Assembly (NCBI RefSeq): GCF_014384785.1
Contig: NZ_JACRSU010000003.1
Span: 372,001-436,000 of the forward strand
Source of the DNA: Congzhengia minquanensis
GTDB lineage: Bacteria > Bacillota > Clostridia > UBA1381 > UBA9506
Reading direction: 5' to 3'
DNA: 64,000 nucleotides
Position 1 is the first letter of the stretch, and each line of letters opens with the position of its first letter. A program made the position numbers and the translations under genes. The notes beneath the pieces are model-generated. The model was given only the letters and a program-made list of their open reading frames with translations. It had not been told where the DNA came from and did not search any database. Shown piece after piece: positions 8,488 through 15,185 of this stretch.

Positions 8488-9543
8488 ATGTTAAAAGAAA
8501 CATTAAACGGGCTGAATTTGCCAAAGTTTCCTTTTGGCATGCCCATTGAAGAAGCAAAAAACACCATGCTGGGTGTTTTGCTGGAAGAGGAATATGGCGT
8601 TTTGCCAAACCGTGAAACATCTTTAAGCTGGGAAACCGTTAGTGAAGAAAAAGATTTTGCCGCAGGCAAGGCCATTTTGCGCACGGTGAACATAACGGCG
8701 CAGTTTGAAACCGACGCGTTTACGTTCCCCGTTCGGGCGGCCATTCCAAAGGGCAAAAAAAAGGTGCCGTTTTTTGTGCACATCAACTTCCGGCCCGACG
8801 TGCCGGACAGATATGAACCAACAGAAGAAATTATCGACAGCGGCTTTGCCGTTTTATCGTTTTGTTATAAGGAAGTAACGTCAGACGACGCAGATTTTTC
8901 CAACGGCGTTAGCCCCTTTCTTTTAGGAGCAAACGAGCAGGTTCGCCCGAACGACTGCGGCAAAATTGCCATGTGGGCCTGGGCGGCCTCGCGGGTGTTA
9001 GACTATGCCGAAACCCTGCCGGAATTAGACCAAAACCGGGCCATGACGGTGGGACATTCCCGCTTGGGCAAAACGGCGCTTTTGGCCGGCGCGCAGGACA
9101 CGCGCTTCGCCCTTGCCATTTCTAACGATTCCGGCTGCAGCGGCGCGGCAATTACCCGCGGCAAACAGGGCGAGCGAGTGGAAGACATTTGTTCGCGGCT
9201 GGGCTATTGGTTTTGCAAAAACTATGAGAAATATCGTGGGAAAGAAGACGACATGCCGTTCGACCAGCACTTTTTGCTGGCGGCAATTGCGCCGAGAAAG
9301 GTTTATGTAGCCAGCGCGGCTGAAGATTTGTGGGCAGACCCGAATTTTGAATTTTTGTCCTGCGTTATGGCAGGAGATTATTTTGAGCACTACGGCCAAA
9401 AAGGCTTCGTTTACAGCGACAGGTTCCCGGCGGTGGGTGAAAAGCTGCACAAAGGGAACGTGGCATATCACAGGCGCGGCGGCACGCACTTTTTAAGCCG
9501 TGAGGACTGGCGTTTGTTTATGGAATATGCCAAAACTATTTAG
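8488..9543 (+). CDS. CE15-like glucuronoyl esterase / alpha-beta hydrolase
   Basis: A 351-residue alpha/beta hydrolase resembling carbohydrate esterase family 15 (4-O-methyl-glucuronoyl esterases) and related acetyl-esterases. The nucleophile is Ser191 in GHSRLGK and the catalytic His is His334 in RGGTHFL near the C-terminus. The CNDSGCSGAA-type segment after the nucleophile is typical of the family. There is no signal peptide, so it would act inside the cell, perhaps on imported uronate-containing oligosaccharides. A GGAG lies about nine bases before ATG 8488, within the end of the MATE gene. Substrate assignment is by family only. Confidence 0.75.
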   Translation: MLKETLNGLNLPKFPFGMPIEEAKNTMLGVLLEEEYGVLPNRETSLSWETVSEEKDFAAGKAILRTVNITAQFETDAFTFPVRAAIPKGKKKVPFFVHINFRPDVPDRYEPTEEIIDSGFAVLSFCYKEVTSDDADFSNGVSPFLLGANEQVRPNDCGKIAMWAWAASRVLDYAETLPELDQNRAMTVGHSRLGKTALLAGAQDTRFALAISNDSGCSGAAITRGKQGERVEDICSRLGYWFCKNYEKYRGKEDDMPFDQHFLLAAIAPRKVYVASAAEDLWADPNFEFLSCVMAGDYFEHYGQKGFVYSDRFPAVGEKLHKGNVAYHRRGGTHFLSREDWRLFMEYAKTI

Positions 9544-9548
9544 CTTAT

Positions 9549-9570
9549 AAGAGAGGTGAACCCCTCTTTT
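9549..9570 (+). terminator. Hairpin terminator after the esterase gene
   Basis: AAGAGAGG-TGAA-CCCCTCTT followed by TT, beginning six bases after the stop; one G-T wobble in an 8-bp stem. Confidence 0.6.
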
Positions 9571-9598
9571 ATATACATACACACATAAAGCAAGCACG

Positions 9599-9637
9599 AA
9601 AAAAGGGGACGCGACGGTAGATTTTTACCGTCGCGTC
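9599..9637 (-). terminator. Intrinsic terminator of the outward RNA at XRE locus A
   Basis: A perfect 12-bp stem, GACGCGACGGTA / TACCGTCGCGTC (9608-9619 and 9626-9637), with a 6-base loop. On the minus strand it is followed after CCC by six T (9604-9599). On the plus strand it is followed only by TTT. It would end a leftward transcript from the promoter at 9882-9910. Confidence 0.65.
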
Positions 9638-9875
9638 TTTCTGTCAAGGGGTAATTTTAGCATATAGGGGATTATTTCTATATGAATCGGTGCAAGACGG
9701 GATTCAGTGAAACCGTCTTGTCCCTTTTGACAGCTGAGGGGACGGTAGTTATGAACACCTCCGCCCCTGGGAGAATCAAAAATTGACAATTGAGCTGCAA
9801 AATGATATAATGATTCTGTCTAGGAAATACTATATCTGTCTTTGTGGCTTTTTTTGTGCTCTTTTTGATTTCACT
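9604..9875 (-). ncRNA. Candidate structured RNA facing outward from XRE locus A
   Basis: Inferred leftward transcript of about 270 nt, from the minus-strand promoter at 9882-9910 to the terminator at 9599-9637. Its 5' end reads close to GTGAAATCAAAAAGAGCA, resembling the 5' ends of the outward transcripts at 19.24 kb and 40.17 kb. Internal hairpins include CAAGACGG / CCGTCTTG (9693-9720) and CATATAG / CTATATG (around 9661-9684). No ORF with a ribosome site is visible. Its first ~57 nt are complementary to the 5' end of the XRE mRNA. Confidence 0.42.
9783..9811 (+). promoter_or_regulatory. Promoter of XRE array A
   Basis: TTGACA (9783-9788), 17-base spacer, TATAAT (9806-9811), exact consensus. 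Predicted start near 9818, leaving a leader of about 120 nt before the first gene. Confidence 0.85.
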
Positions 9876-9881
9876 CTTATT

Positions 9882-9910
9882 ATAATACGCTTTTGAGCGC
9901 GAATTGTGAA
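9882..9910 (-). promoter_or_regulatory. Opposing promoter at XRE locus A
   Basis: Minus-strand TTCACA (9910-9905), 17-base spacer, TATTAT (9887-9882), each 5/6 to consensus; an overlapping TATAAT is at 9884-9879. It faces the XRE promoter, with predicted starts about 57 bp apart. Weaker than the opposing promoters at the other two XRE loci. Confidence 0.5.
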
Positions 9911-9919
9911 ATTGCACAA
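9904..9919. promoter_or_regulatory. Candidate operator at XRE locus A
   Basis: Inverted repeat TTGTG-AAATTG-CACAA overlapping the -35 box of the opposing promoter and lying 19 bases before the first XRE start. Its place suits binding by an array product. Confidence 0.4.
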
Positions 9920-9937
9920 AACGAAAGGGTGAAAATT

Positions 9938-10168
9938 ATGGATAATGCACAAGTGGCAAAGAGAATTAAAATACTTTGCAGTGAAAAAGGTGTTTCTGTT
10001 GCAAAAATGCTGAATGAAAGTCATGTTACAAAAGGAATTATTCACGATTTAGAGGTCAGAGACAGGACACCATCAACGGCAACTTTACTCAAGATTGCAA
10101 ATTATTTTGATTGTTCAGTTGATTATCTTTTAGGTAGAACAAACAATTCAAATTCGCACCGCAGTTAA
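9938..10168 (+). CDS. XRE HTH protein, array A member 1
   Basis: A 76-residue single HTH domain protein. Helices 1-2 are VAKRIKILCSEKGVSVAKML, the recognition region is HVTKGIIHDLEV, and the C-terminal half ends with LLKIANYFDCSVDYLLGRT and the tail NSNSHRS. The start is ATG 9938 with GAAAGGGTG upstream; an in-frame ATG at 9893 lies at the opposing promoter and has no ribosome site. First gene of five in tandem; 14 bases separate it from the next. Its C-terminal sequence is less like members 2-5 than they are to each other, suggesting it is the oldest or master member. DNA target unknown. Confidence 0.8.
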   Translation: MDNAQVAKRIKILCSEKGVSVAKMLNESHVTKGIIHDLEVRDRTPSTATLLKIANYFDCSVDYLLGRTNNSNSHRS

Positions 10169-10182
10169 AGAGGGACAGATGT

Positions 10183-10413
10183 ATGCAAAATGAACAAATA
10201 GCAAACAGGATTAAGCGGTTATGCAAAGAAAAGGATATTGCTGTTAACACGCTAATTCGCGAATGTAATTTAAGTAAAAGTTTAATTTACGATTTAGAAA
10301 AGAGAAACACCTCTCCGTCAGTGAGAACTTTGACCAAAATCGCAGACTATTTCGATTGCTCGCTGGATTATCTTACAGGTAGATGCAAAAACCAAAACGC
10401 TCATCGTAGCTAG
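10183..10413 (+). CDS. XRE HTH protein, array A member 2
   Basis: A 76-residue HTH protein: IANRIKRLCKEKDIAVNTL, recognition region LSKSLIYDLEKRN, constant end TKIADYFDCSLDYLTGRC and tail KNQNAHRS. ATG 10183 follows GAGGGACAG. From here on, genes recur every 240-243 bp, and the block from the last third of the gene through the intergenic AGGAGG to the next start codon is nearly identical between units, while the helix-2/3 coding region differs. This looks like duplication with selective change of DNA contacts. No effector domain is present. Confidence 0.8.
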   Translation: MQNEQIANRIKRLCKEKDIAVNTLIRECNLSKSLIYDLEKRNTSPSVRTLTKIADYFDCSLDYLTGRCKNQNAHRS

Positions 10414-10425
10414 GAGGACAGAGAT

Positions 10426-10635
10426 TTGCAAAACGGACAAATTGCGAATAGAATTAAACTGTTATGTAAGAAGCACAATGTTACAGCAAAAGCTATGCTT
10501 GAGGAGATTGGACTAAATAAAAATTTTATGTATGATTTAAGCAAAGGTAAATCTCCAACTGTGAAAAATTTAACCAAAATAGCAGATTATTTCGATTGTT
10601 CGCTGGATTATCTTACAGGCAGATGCAAAAACTAA
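10426..10635 (+). CDS. XRE HTH protein, array A member 3 (shortened tail)
   Basis: A 69-residue member starting with TTG 10426, eight bases after AGGAGG. Recognition region LNKNFMYDLSKGK; constant end TKIADYFDCSLDYLTGRC. It lacks the last seven residues of its neighbours because the codon after CKN is TAA where members 2 and 4 have CAA, a single C-to-T difference. The HTH is intact, so it is probably functional. The nucleotide block 10547-10630 recurs almost unchanged at 10787-10870 in member 4, indicating recent duplication or gene conversion. Confidence 0.78.
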   Translation: MQNGQIANRIKLLCKKHNVTAKAMLEEIGLNKNFMYDLSKGKSPTVKNLTKIADYFDCSLDYLTGRCKN

Positions 10636-10665
10636 AACGCTTATCGTAGCCAGGAGGATGGAGAT

Positions 10666-10893
10666 TTGCAAAACGGACAAATAGCCAAGAGGATAAAATG
10701 TTTATGTAGGGAAAATAACATTACAGCAAAATATTTCTTAGCGGAAGTTGAGTTAAACAAGAATTTTATTCAAGAATTGGAGAAAGGTAAATCTCCAACT
10801 GTGAAAAATTTAACCAAAATAGCAGACTATTTCGACTGCTCGCTGGATTATCTTACAGGCAGATGCAAAAATCAAAACGCTCATCGTAGCTAG
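10666..10893 (+). CDS. XRE HTH protein, array A member 4
   Basis: A 75-residue member starting with TTG 10666, eight bases after AGGAGG. Helix 1-2 is IAKRIKCLCRENNITAKYF, recognition region LNKNFIQELEKGK, constant end TKIADYFDCSLDYLTGRC and tail KNQNAHRS. Compared with member 3 the C-terminal 30 codons are almost identical in DNA, while the middle region differs by many replacement changes. No domain other than the HTH is present, so any action is through DNA binding or through mixed dimers with other members. Confidence 0.8.
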   Translation: MQNGQIAKRIKCLCRENNITAKYFLAEVELNKNFIQELEKGKSPTVKNLTKIADYFDCSLDYLTGRCKNQNAHRS

Positions 10894-10905
10894 GAGGACG
10901 GAGAT

Positions 10906-11121
10906 TTGCAAAACAAACACATTGCAAAGATGATTAGGAAGCTGTGTAAGGAAAAGGGCGTTACGATTAAAACGTTGTCGGAAGTGTGCGGCTTAAGTAC
11001 AAGTTTTATGTTTGATTTAGAAAAGAAAGACGCATCTCCATCAGTCAAAACCTTAACCAAAATCGCAGACTATTTCGACTGCTCGTTAGATTATTTAGCC
11101 GGTAGGTCGGACAAGGAGTAA
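10906..11121 (+). CDS. XRE HTH protein, array A member 5
   Basis: A 71-residue member with TTG start 10906 after AGGAGG. Helix 1-2 is IAKMIRKLCKEKGVTIKTL, recognition region LSTSFMFDLEKKD, constant part TKIADYFDCSLDYLAGRS and a divergent short tail DKE. The tail change coincides with a fused ribosome site (GGAG at its very 3' end) for the next gene, which starts two bases after this stop. So the last array member is translationally linked to the alkyltransferase-like gene. Function beyond DNA binding is not visible. Confidence 0.8.
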   Translation: MQNKHIAKMIRKLCKEKGVTIKTLSEVCGLSTSFMFDLEKKDASPSVKTLTKIADYFDCSLDYLAGRSDKE

Positions 11122-11123
11122 CC

Positions 11124-11450
11124 ATGACGACATTTCAAAAAATATATGAGGTGGTGGGGCAAATTCCAGAAGGATTTGTTGCCACCTATGGTCAGGTGGC
11201 GGCAATGGCCGGCAATCCGCGCTGGGCAAGAGTGGTGGGCTACGCTCTTCACGTTCTGCCCGACCCTGCCTTTGTTCCGTGGCACCGTGTGGTTGCCAAA
11301 GACGGCCGCATTTCCACCGCCAGCGATATAAACGGCGAAAGCTTACAGGAGGCCCTACTGCGGTCTGAGGGCGTAACGTTTACCTTAGACGGAAGGGTAG
11401 ACCTTCAAAAACATTTGTGGAAACCTGTTGACAGAACCGGGTTTGTGTGA
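11124..11450 (+). CDS. Alkyltransferase-like (ATL) DNA-binding protein
   Basis: A 108-residue protein with the fold of the O6-alkylguanine-DNA alkyltransferase C-terminal domain. The active-site motif PCHRV is PWHRV here, with Trp53 in place of the acceptor Cys. That defines alkyltransferase-like proteins, which bind O6-alkylguanine, flip it and hand the lesion to nucleotide excision repair rather than repairing it. The YGQVA and helix-turn-helix segment FVATYGQVAAMAG is present, as is the NPRWARVVGYAL arginine-finger region. ATG 11124 follows GGAG inside the end of XRE member 5, so it is co-translated with the array. The downstream pyr promoter -35 overlaps its last codons. Confidence 0.88.
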   Translation: MTTFQKIYEVVGQIPEGFVATYGQVAAMAGNPRWARVVGYALHVLPDPAFVPWHRVVAKDGRISTASDINGESLQEALLRSEGVTFTLDGRVDLQKHLWKPVDRTGFV

Positions 11451-11456
11451 TATACT
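11428..11456 (+). promoter_or_regulatory. Promoter of the pyr operon
   Basis: TTGACA (11428-11433), 17-base spacer, TATACT (11451-11456). The -35 and spacer lie within the end of the ATL gene. Confidence 0.8.
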
Positions 11457-11469
11457 TTTTCTCAAGTAA

Positions 11470-11588
11470 AATCTTTAAGTGGCACAGAGATGCCAGCAAG
11501 GTTTCATATGGTCAGCGGATACAGCAGCGGTGCGTATCTGTGTAAGTTTGCGCGTACAAGCCTTGTCGGTATCGATAAGGCTTTTTTC
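11470..11588 (+). promoter_or_regulatory. PyrR-type attenuator of the pyr operon
   Basis: A binding hairpin GGCA-[CAGAGA]-TGCC (11481-11494), flanked by TTTAAG on the left and AAGGTTT on the right, matches the PyrR recognition loop. It is followed by a terminator AAGCCTTGTC / GATAAGGCTT with a T6 run (11558-11587). UMP-bound PyrR would favour termination; the pyrR gene is not in this window. Confidence 0.75.
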
Positions 11589-11621
11589 ATTTGGCATATT
11601 CAAGAAAGGCAGGAGATTGCT

Positions 11622-12830
11622 GTGACGTATTTGCTGAAAGGCGCGGTTGACTTAAAAACAGGGGAAAAAAGCCCCGTGGTAACCGGGGAGGACAAAACCA
11701 ACGTTGAAATTTTAAACTTGGAGGGCTGTGTGGCGGTTCCCGCCTTTGCCGACGTGCATGTGCACTTCCGCGAGCCGGGCTTTTCCTATAAAGAGACCAT
11801 TGAAACCGGGGCGGCCGCAGCCGCAGCAGGCGGATTTACCGCCGTTTGCCCCATGCCGAACCTTTCCCCCGTGCCGGACAGCGTAAAAAAACTGGCCGCG
11901 GAGCAAAGCTGCATTGGGGAAAACCCCAAAATCCGAATCATTCCTTACGGCGCAATTACCATTGGACGGCAGGGTGAAACCCTTTCCGACATGGAGGGCA
12001 TGGCAAAAGACGTTGTGGCTTTCACCGATGACGGAAGCGGCGTGCAGAACGACGGGGTGATGCTTGCCGCTATGGAACGGGCAAAGTCTTTGGGCAAAAT
12101 TATCTGCGCCCATTGTGAGGATAATTCCTTGCTGCGCGGCGGCTATATCCACGACGGGGAATATGCCAAAGCCCACGGCCATGCGGGTATTTGTTCGGAA
12201 AGCGAATATAAACAGATTGAGCGGGATTTGGAGCTGGTGGAAAAAACCGGCTGTGCCTATCATGTTTGCCATGTGTCTGCGGCGGAAAGTGTGGACTTAA
12301 TCCGCAAAGCAAAGCAGGCCGGGCTGAATGTTTCCTGCGAAACTGCACCGCACTATCTGGTGTTGACGGAAAACGACTTACAAGAAGACGGACGGTTTAA
12401 AATGAACCCGCCAATTCGGGCCGAGCGGGACAGGCAGGCGCTAATCGACGGAATTTTAGACGGCACGGTGGACATGATTGCCACCGACCACGCCCCCCAC
12501 AGCGCCGAGGAAAAGGCAAAGGGCTTAAAAGAAAGCGCCATGGGCGTGGTGGGCTTAGAAACCGCATTTCCCGTGCTTTATACCCATCTGGTGAAGCCGG
12601 GGGTGCTGACCCTTGAAAAGCTGATTGAACTGATGAGCACAAACCCGCGCAAACGGTTTGGCCTGCCGGAACACCCCGGCGATGTTGCGGTGTTTGATTT
12701 AAGCGACGAATATGAGGTTGACCCGGTGGCGTTTTTCAGCATGGGCAAAAGCACGCCCTTTGCCGGAATGCGGGTGTTTGGCAGGTGCATGGCCACGTTT
12801 TGCGGCGGAAACCTCGTTTGGAGGAGATAA
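11622..12830 (+). CDS. pyrC: Dihydroorotase
   Basis: A 402-residue class I dihydroorotase that cyclises carbamoyl-aspartate to dihydroorotate. The metal motif is HVHFREPG (His46, His48). Later ligands sit in GAITIGRQG, ICAHCEDN, CHVSAAESV and the catalytic ATDHAPHSAEEK region. GTG 11622 is chosen because GGCAGGAG lies about six bases upstream; the in-frame ATG at 11490 is inside the PyrR hairpin. First gene of a pyrCKDFEBI operon; the next start is two bases past its stop. Expression should fall when pyrimidines are abundant, through the attenuator. Confidence 0.92.
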   Translation: MTYLLKGAVDLKTGEKSPVVTGEDKTNVEILNLEGCVAVPAFADVHVHFREPGFSYKETIETGAAAAAAGGFTAVCPMPNLSPVPDSVKKLAAEQSCIGENPKIRIIPYGAITIGRQGETLSDMEGMAKDVVAFTDDGSGVQNDGVMLAAMERAKSLGKIICAHCEDNSLLRGGYIHDGEYAKAHGHAGICSESEYKQIERDLELVEKTGCAYHVCHVSAAESVDLIRKAKQAGLNVSCETAPHYLVLTENDLQEDGRFKMNPPIRAERDRQALIDGILDGTVDMIATDHAPHSAEEKAKGLKESAMGVVGLETAFPVLYTHLVKPGVLTLEKLIELMSTNPRKRFGLPEHPGDVAVFDLSDEYEVDPVAFFSMGKSTPFAGMRVFGRCMATFCGGNLVWRR

Positions 12831-12831
12831 C

Positions 12832-13563
12832 ATGAAACAGGAAATTTTTGAGGTTGCGGGAAAACGAAACCTAACCGACACGGTGTTTGAAATGCTTTTA
12901 TACGGCGACACGTCGGCTATCACCGCGCCGGGGCAGTTTATTAACATAAAACTGAACAACTTTTTTTTAAGGCGCCCCATTTCGGTGTGCGACTGCGACG
13001 AAAACGGCCTTACCATTATCTACAAGGTGGTGGGCGGCGGCACGGCGGCTTTGGCAAACATGGTTCCCGGCGACGAGGCAGACTGCCTGACAGGCCTCGG
13101 CAACGGCTACACGCTGGAGGAAAGCGGGGCAAGGCCTCTGCTTGTTGGCGGCGGCGTGGGCGTTCCGCCTCTTTTTGGCTTGTGCAAACAGCTCGTTGCC
13201 CAGGGCAAACAGCCTACGGTGATTTTGGGCTTTAACACAAAGGCAGAAATTTTTTATGAAAACGAGTTTCGCGCTCTTGGCGCGAAGATTCTTGTGACAA
13301 CGGCAGACGGCTCTTACGGCATGAAAGGCTTTGTGACAAACGCTATGGGCGGATTGGATTATACATACTGTTATACCTGCGGGCCGGAGCCTATGCTGAA
13401 AGCAGTTTACAGCGCCGCTGAAACCGGCGGCCAGTTCAGCTTTGAAGAGCGCATGGGCTGCGGCTTCGGCGCGTGCATGGGTTGTTCGTGCGAAACAAAA
13501 TACGGCGCAAAACGCATTTGCAAAGACGGGCCGGTGCTAAGAAAAGAGGAAATCGTATGGTAG
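12832..13563 (+). CDS. pyrK: Dihydroorotate dehydrogenase electron-transfer subunit
   Basis: A 243-residue iron-sulfur flavoprotein that pairs with PyrD type 1B and passes electrons from dihydroorotate to NAD+. It has the FAD-binding RRPISVCD motif, an NAD-binding GGGVGVPPL loop and a C-terminal [2Fe-2S] cluster with cysteines in MGCGFGACMGCSCE and the later ICKDGP. ATG 12832 follows GGAGGAG. It overlaps pyrD by seven bases, consistent with coupled synthesis of a two-subunit enzyme. Its presence indicates a non-respiratory, NAD-linked pyrimidine pathway. Confidence 0.92.
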   Translation: MKQEIFEVAGKRNLTDTVFEMLLYGDTSAITAPGQFINIKLNNFFLRRPISVCDCDENGLTIIYKVVGGGTAALANMVPGDEADCLTGLGNGYTLEESGARPLLVGGGVGVPPLFGLCKQLVAQGKQPTVILGFNTKAEIFYENEFRALGAKILVTTADGSYGMKGFVTNAMGGLDYTYCYTCGPEPMLKAVYSAAETGGQFSFEERMGCGFGACMGCSCETKYGAKRICKDGPVLRKEEIVW

Positions 13564-14468
13564 ACACAAAAGTTGTTTTAAGCGGAACAGAGCTTGCAAA
13601 CCCCATCATTCCCGCCAGCGGCACCTTTGGGTTTGGATATGAGTTTGCAGAAATTTATGATATTAATATTTTGGGAACGTTCTCCACAAAAGGCACCACA
13701 AAAGAACCCCGGTTTGGAAACCCCACGCCGCGGATCGCCGAGTGCGAGGCCGGCATGTTAAACTCTGTGGGACTGCAAAACCCCGGGGTGGACAAGGTGA
13801 TTTCAGAGGAATTGCCCAAGCTCTCCAAGTGCTTTCACAAAAAGGTGATGGCAAACGTCAGCGGTTTTTCGGTGGAGGACTATGCTTACAGCTGCGAAAA
13901 GTTAGACAAAGAGCCTCAAGTGGGCTGGCTTGAGGTGAACGTTTCTTGCCCTAACGTCCATAACGGCGGCATGAGCTTCGGCACCTCGCCGCAGTCTGCC
14001 GCAGAAGTGGTGCGGGCAGTGAAGCAGGTGACGAAAAAGCCGGTGTTTATGAAGCTTACTCCCAACGTGACGGACATTGTTTCCATTGCTAAAGCCTGTG
14101 AAGATGCAGGGGCAGACGGAATTAGCCTGATAAACACCCTGCTGGGCATGCGGATTGATTTGAAAACCAAAAGACCTGTTTTAGCAAACAAAATGGGCGG
14201 TTTTTCCGGCCCGGCGGTGTTTCCTGTGGCGCTGCGCATGGTGTATCAGGTTTACGAGGCGGTGAAAATCCCCATCATCGGCATGGGGGGCGTAATGTCT
14301 GCTGAAAATGTGATTGAAATGATGCTTGCGGGAGCTACGGCAGTGCAGGTGGGCGCGGCCAATTTAGTGGAGCCGCTGACCTGCAAACAGATTATTGAAG
14401 CTTTGCCGGGCGAAATGGAACGGCTGGGAATTGAAAAATTATCAGATATAATAGGAGGAGCGCACTGA
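13557..14468 (+). CDS. pyrD: Dihydroorotate dehydrogenase, class 1B catalytic subunit
   Basis: A 303-residue FMN enzyme oxidising dihydroorotate to orotate. Class 1 features are the N-terminal [22 protein letters not shown], the [10 protein letters not shown] segment, the catalytic Cys in [11 protein letters not shown] and the C-terminal [19 protein letters not shown] phosphate-binding region (partly quoted). The start is ATG 13557 with GAGGAAA upstream; the in-frame start at 13473 lies deep inside pyrK. The stop overlaps the start of pyrF by one base. Works as a complex with PyrK. Confidence 0.92.
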   Translation: MVDTKVVLSGTELANPIIPASGTFGFGYEFAEIYDINILGTFSTKGTTKEPRFGNPTPRIAECEAGMLNSVGLQNPGVDKVISEELPKLSKCFHKKVMANVSGFSVEDYAYSCEKLDKEPQVGWLEVNVSCPNVHNGGMSFGTSPQSAAEVVRAVKQVTKKPVFMKLTPNVTDIVSIAKACEDAGADGISLINTLLGMRIDLKTKRPVLANKMGGFSGPAVFPVALRMVYQVYEAVKIPIIGMGGVMSAENVIEMMLAGATAVQVGAANLVEPLTCKQIIEALPGEMERLGIEKLSDIIGGAH

Positions 14469-15169
14469 TGGGAAAAGATGTAATTGTGGCCTGTGATTTT
14501 GCAGGCAGGGAAGAAGTGCTTTCGTTTTTGGACAAGTTCACAGAGGAAAAGCCTTTTGTGAAAATCGGCATGGAGCTGTTTTATGCCGCCGGGCCGGACA
14601 TTGTGCGCGAGATAAAGCGCCGCGGCCACAAAATATTTTTAGATTTAAAGCTTCACGATATTCCGAACACCGTGAAAAAGGCCATGGCGGTGCTTTCAGG
14701 CCTTGACGTGGACATGACAAATCTGCACGCGGCAGGCACCCAGGCAATGATGGAGGCGGCCATAGAGGGGTTAACCCGGCCGGACGGCACGCGCCCGATT
14801 TTAATTGCGGTGACGCAGCTCACCTCTACCAGCCAAGAGCGCATGGAGCGCGATATTTTAATTGAAAAGCCCATAAACGAGGTTGTAATGCATTATGCCG
14901 AAACCGCCAAACACGCGGGACTTGATGGGGTTGTGTGCTCGCCCCTGGAGGCAGAAGCGGTGCATGAAGCCTGCGGCAGTCAGTTTTTAACCGTAACCCC
15001 CGGGGTGCGGTTTGCCGGCGGCGAAGTGGGCGACCAGGTGCGGGTTATGACGCCGGAGCAGGCAAAAAAAATTGGGTCGGACTATATTGTCGTGGGCAGG
15101 CCCATCACCGCAGCGGAGAACCCCGTTGCGGCCTACCGCCGCTGCGTGACAGAATTTGTTGATGAATAG
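14468..15169 (+). CDS. pyrF: Orotidine 5'-phosphate decarboxylase
   Basis: A 233-residue type 1 OMP decarboxylase making UMP. The catalytic Lys-Asp cluster is [12 protein letters not shown], with VACDF at the N-terminus and TPGVRFAG and [11 protein letters not shown] in the phosphate-binding loops. ATG 14468 overlaps the pyrD stop (TGATG), and GGAGGAG is present just upstream. Although pyrF acts after pyrE, it is placed before it, as in many Bacillota operons. Confidence 0.93.
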   Translation: MGKDVIVACDFAGREEVLSFLDKFTEEKPFVKIGMELFYAAGPDIVREIKRRGHKIFLDLKLHDIPNTVKKAMAVLSGLDVDMTNLHAAGTQAMMEAAIEGLTRPDGTRPILIAVTQLTSTSQERMERDILIEKPINEVVMHYAETAKHAGLDGVVCSPLEAEAVHEACGSQFLTVTPGVRFAGGEVGDQVRVMTPEQAKKIGSDYIVVGRPITAAENPVAAYRRCVTEFVDE

Positions 15170-15185
15170 AAAGGGTTGTGAAACA

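Larger units (their letters stand above)
10183..11121 (+). repeat. Tandem ~240-bp gene-sized repeat units of array A
   Basis: Starts at 10183, 10426, 10666 and 10906 give periods of 243, 240 and 240 bp. Each unit has a conserved part (about 130 bp: last third of one gene, intergenic AGGAGG, start of the next gene) and a variable part (about 110 bp encoding helices 2-3). Confidence 0.85.

Noticed and set aside
9600..9770. REP/RAYT-type mobile repeat because of several GGGACGGTA-like stems
   Set aside because: Only two or three imperfect copies, no transposase nearby, and one stem is explained as a terminator.
9604..9875. Type I toxin-antitoxin or 6S RNA explanation for the outward RNAs
   Set aside because: No small hydrophobic toxin ORF is visible opposite the RNAs, and the ends lack the 6S motifs found at 47.1-47.3 kb.
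10183..11121. CRISPR-like array or tandem repeat of non-coding nature
   Set aside because: The ~240-bp period reflects whole HTH genes with intact frames, start codons and ribosome sites; there are no short repeats with spacers.
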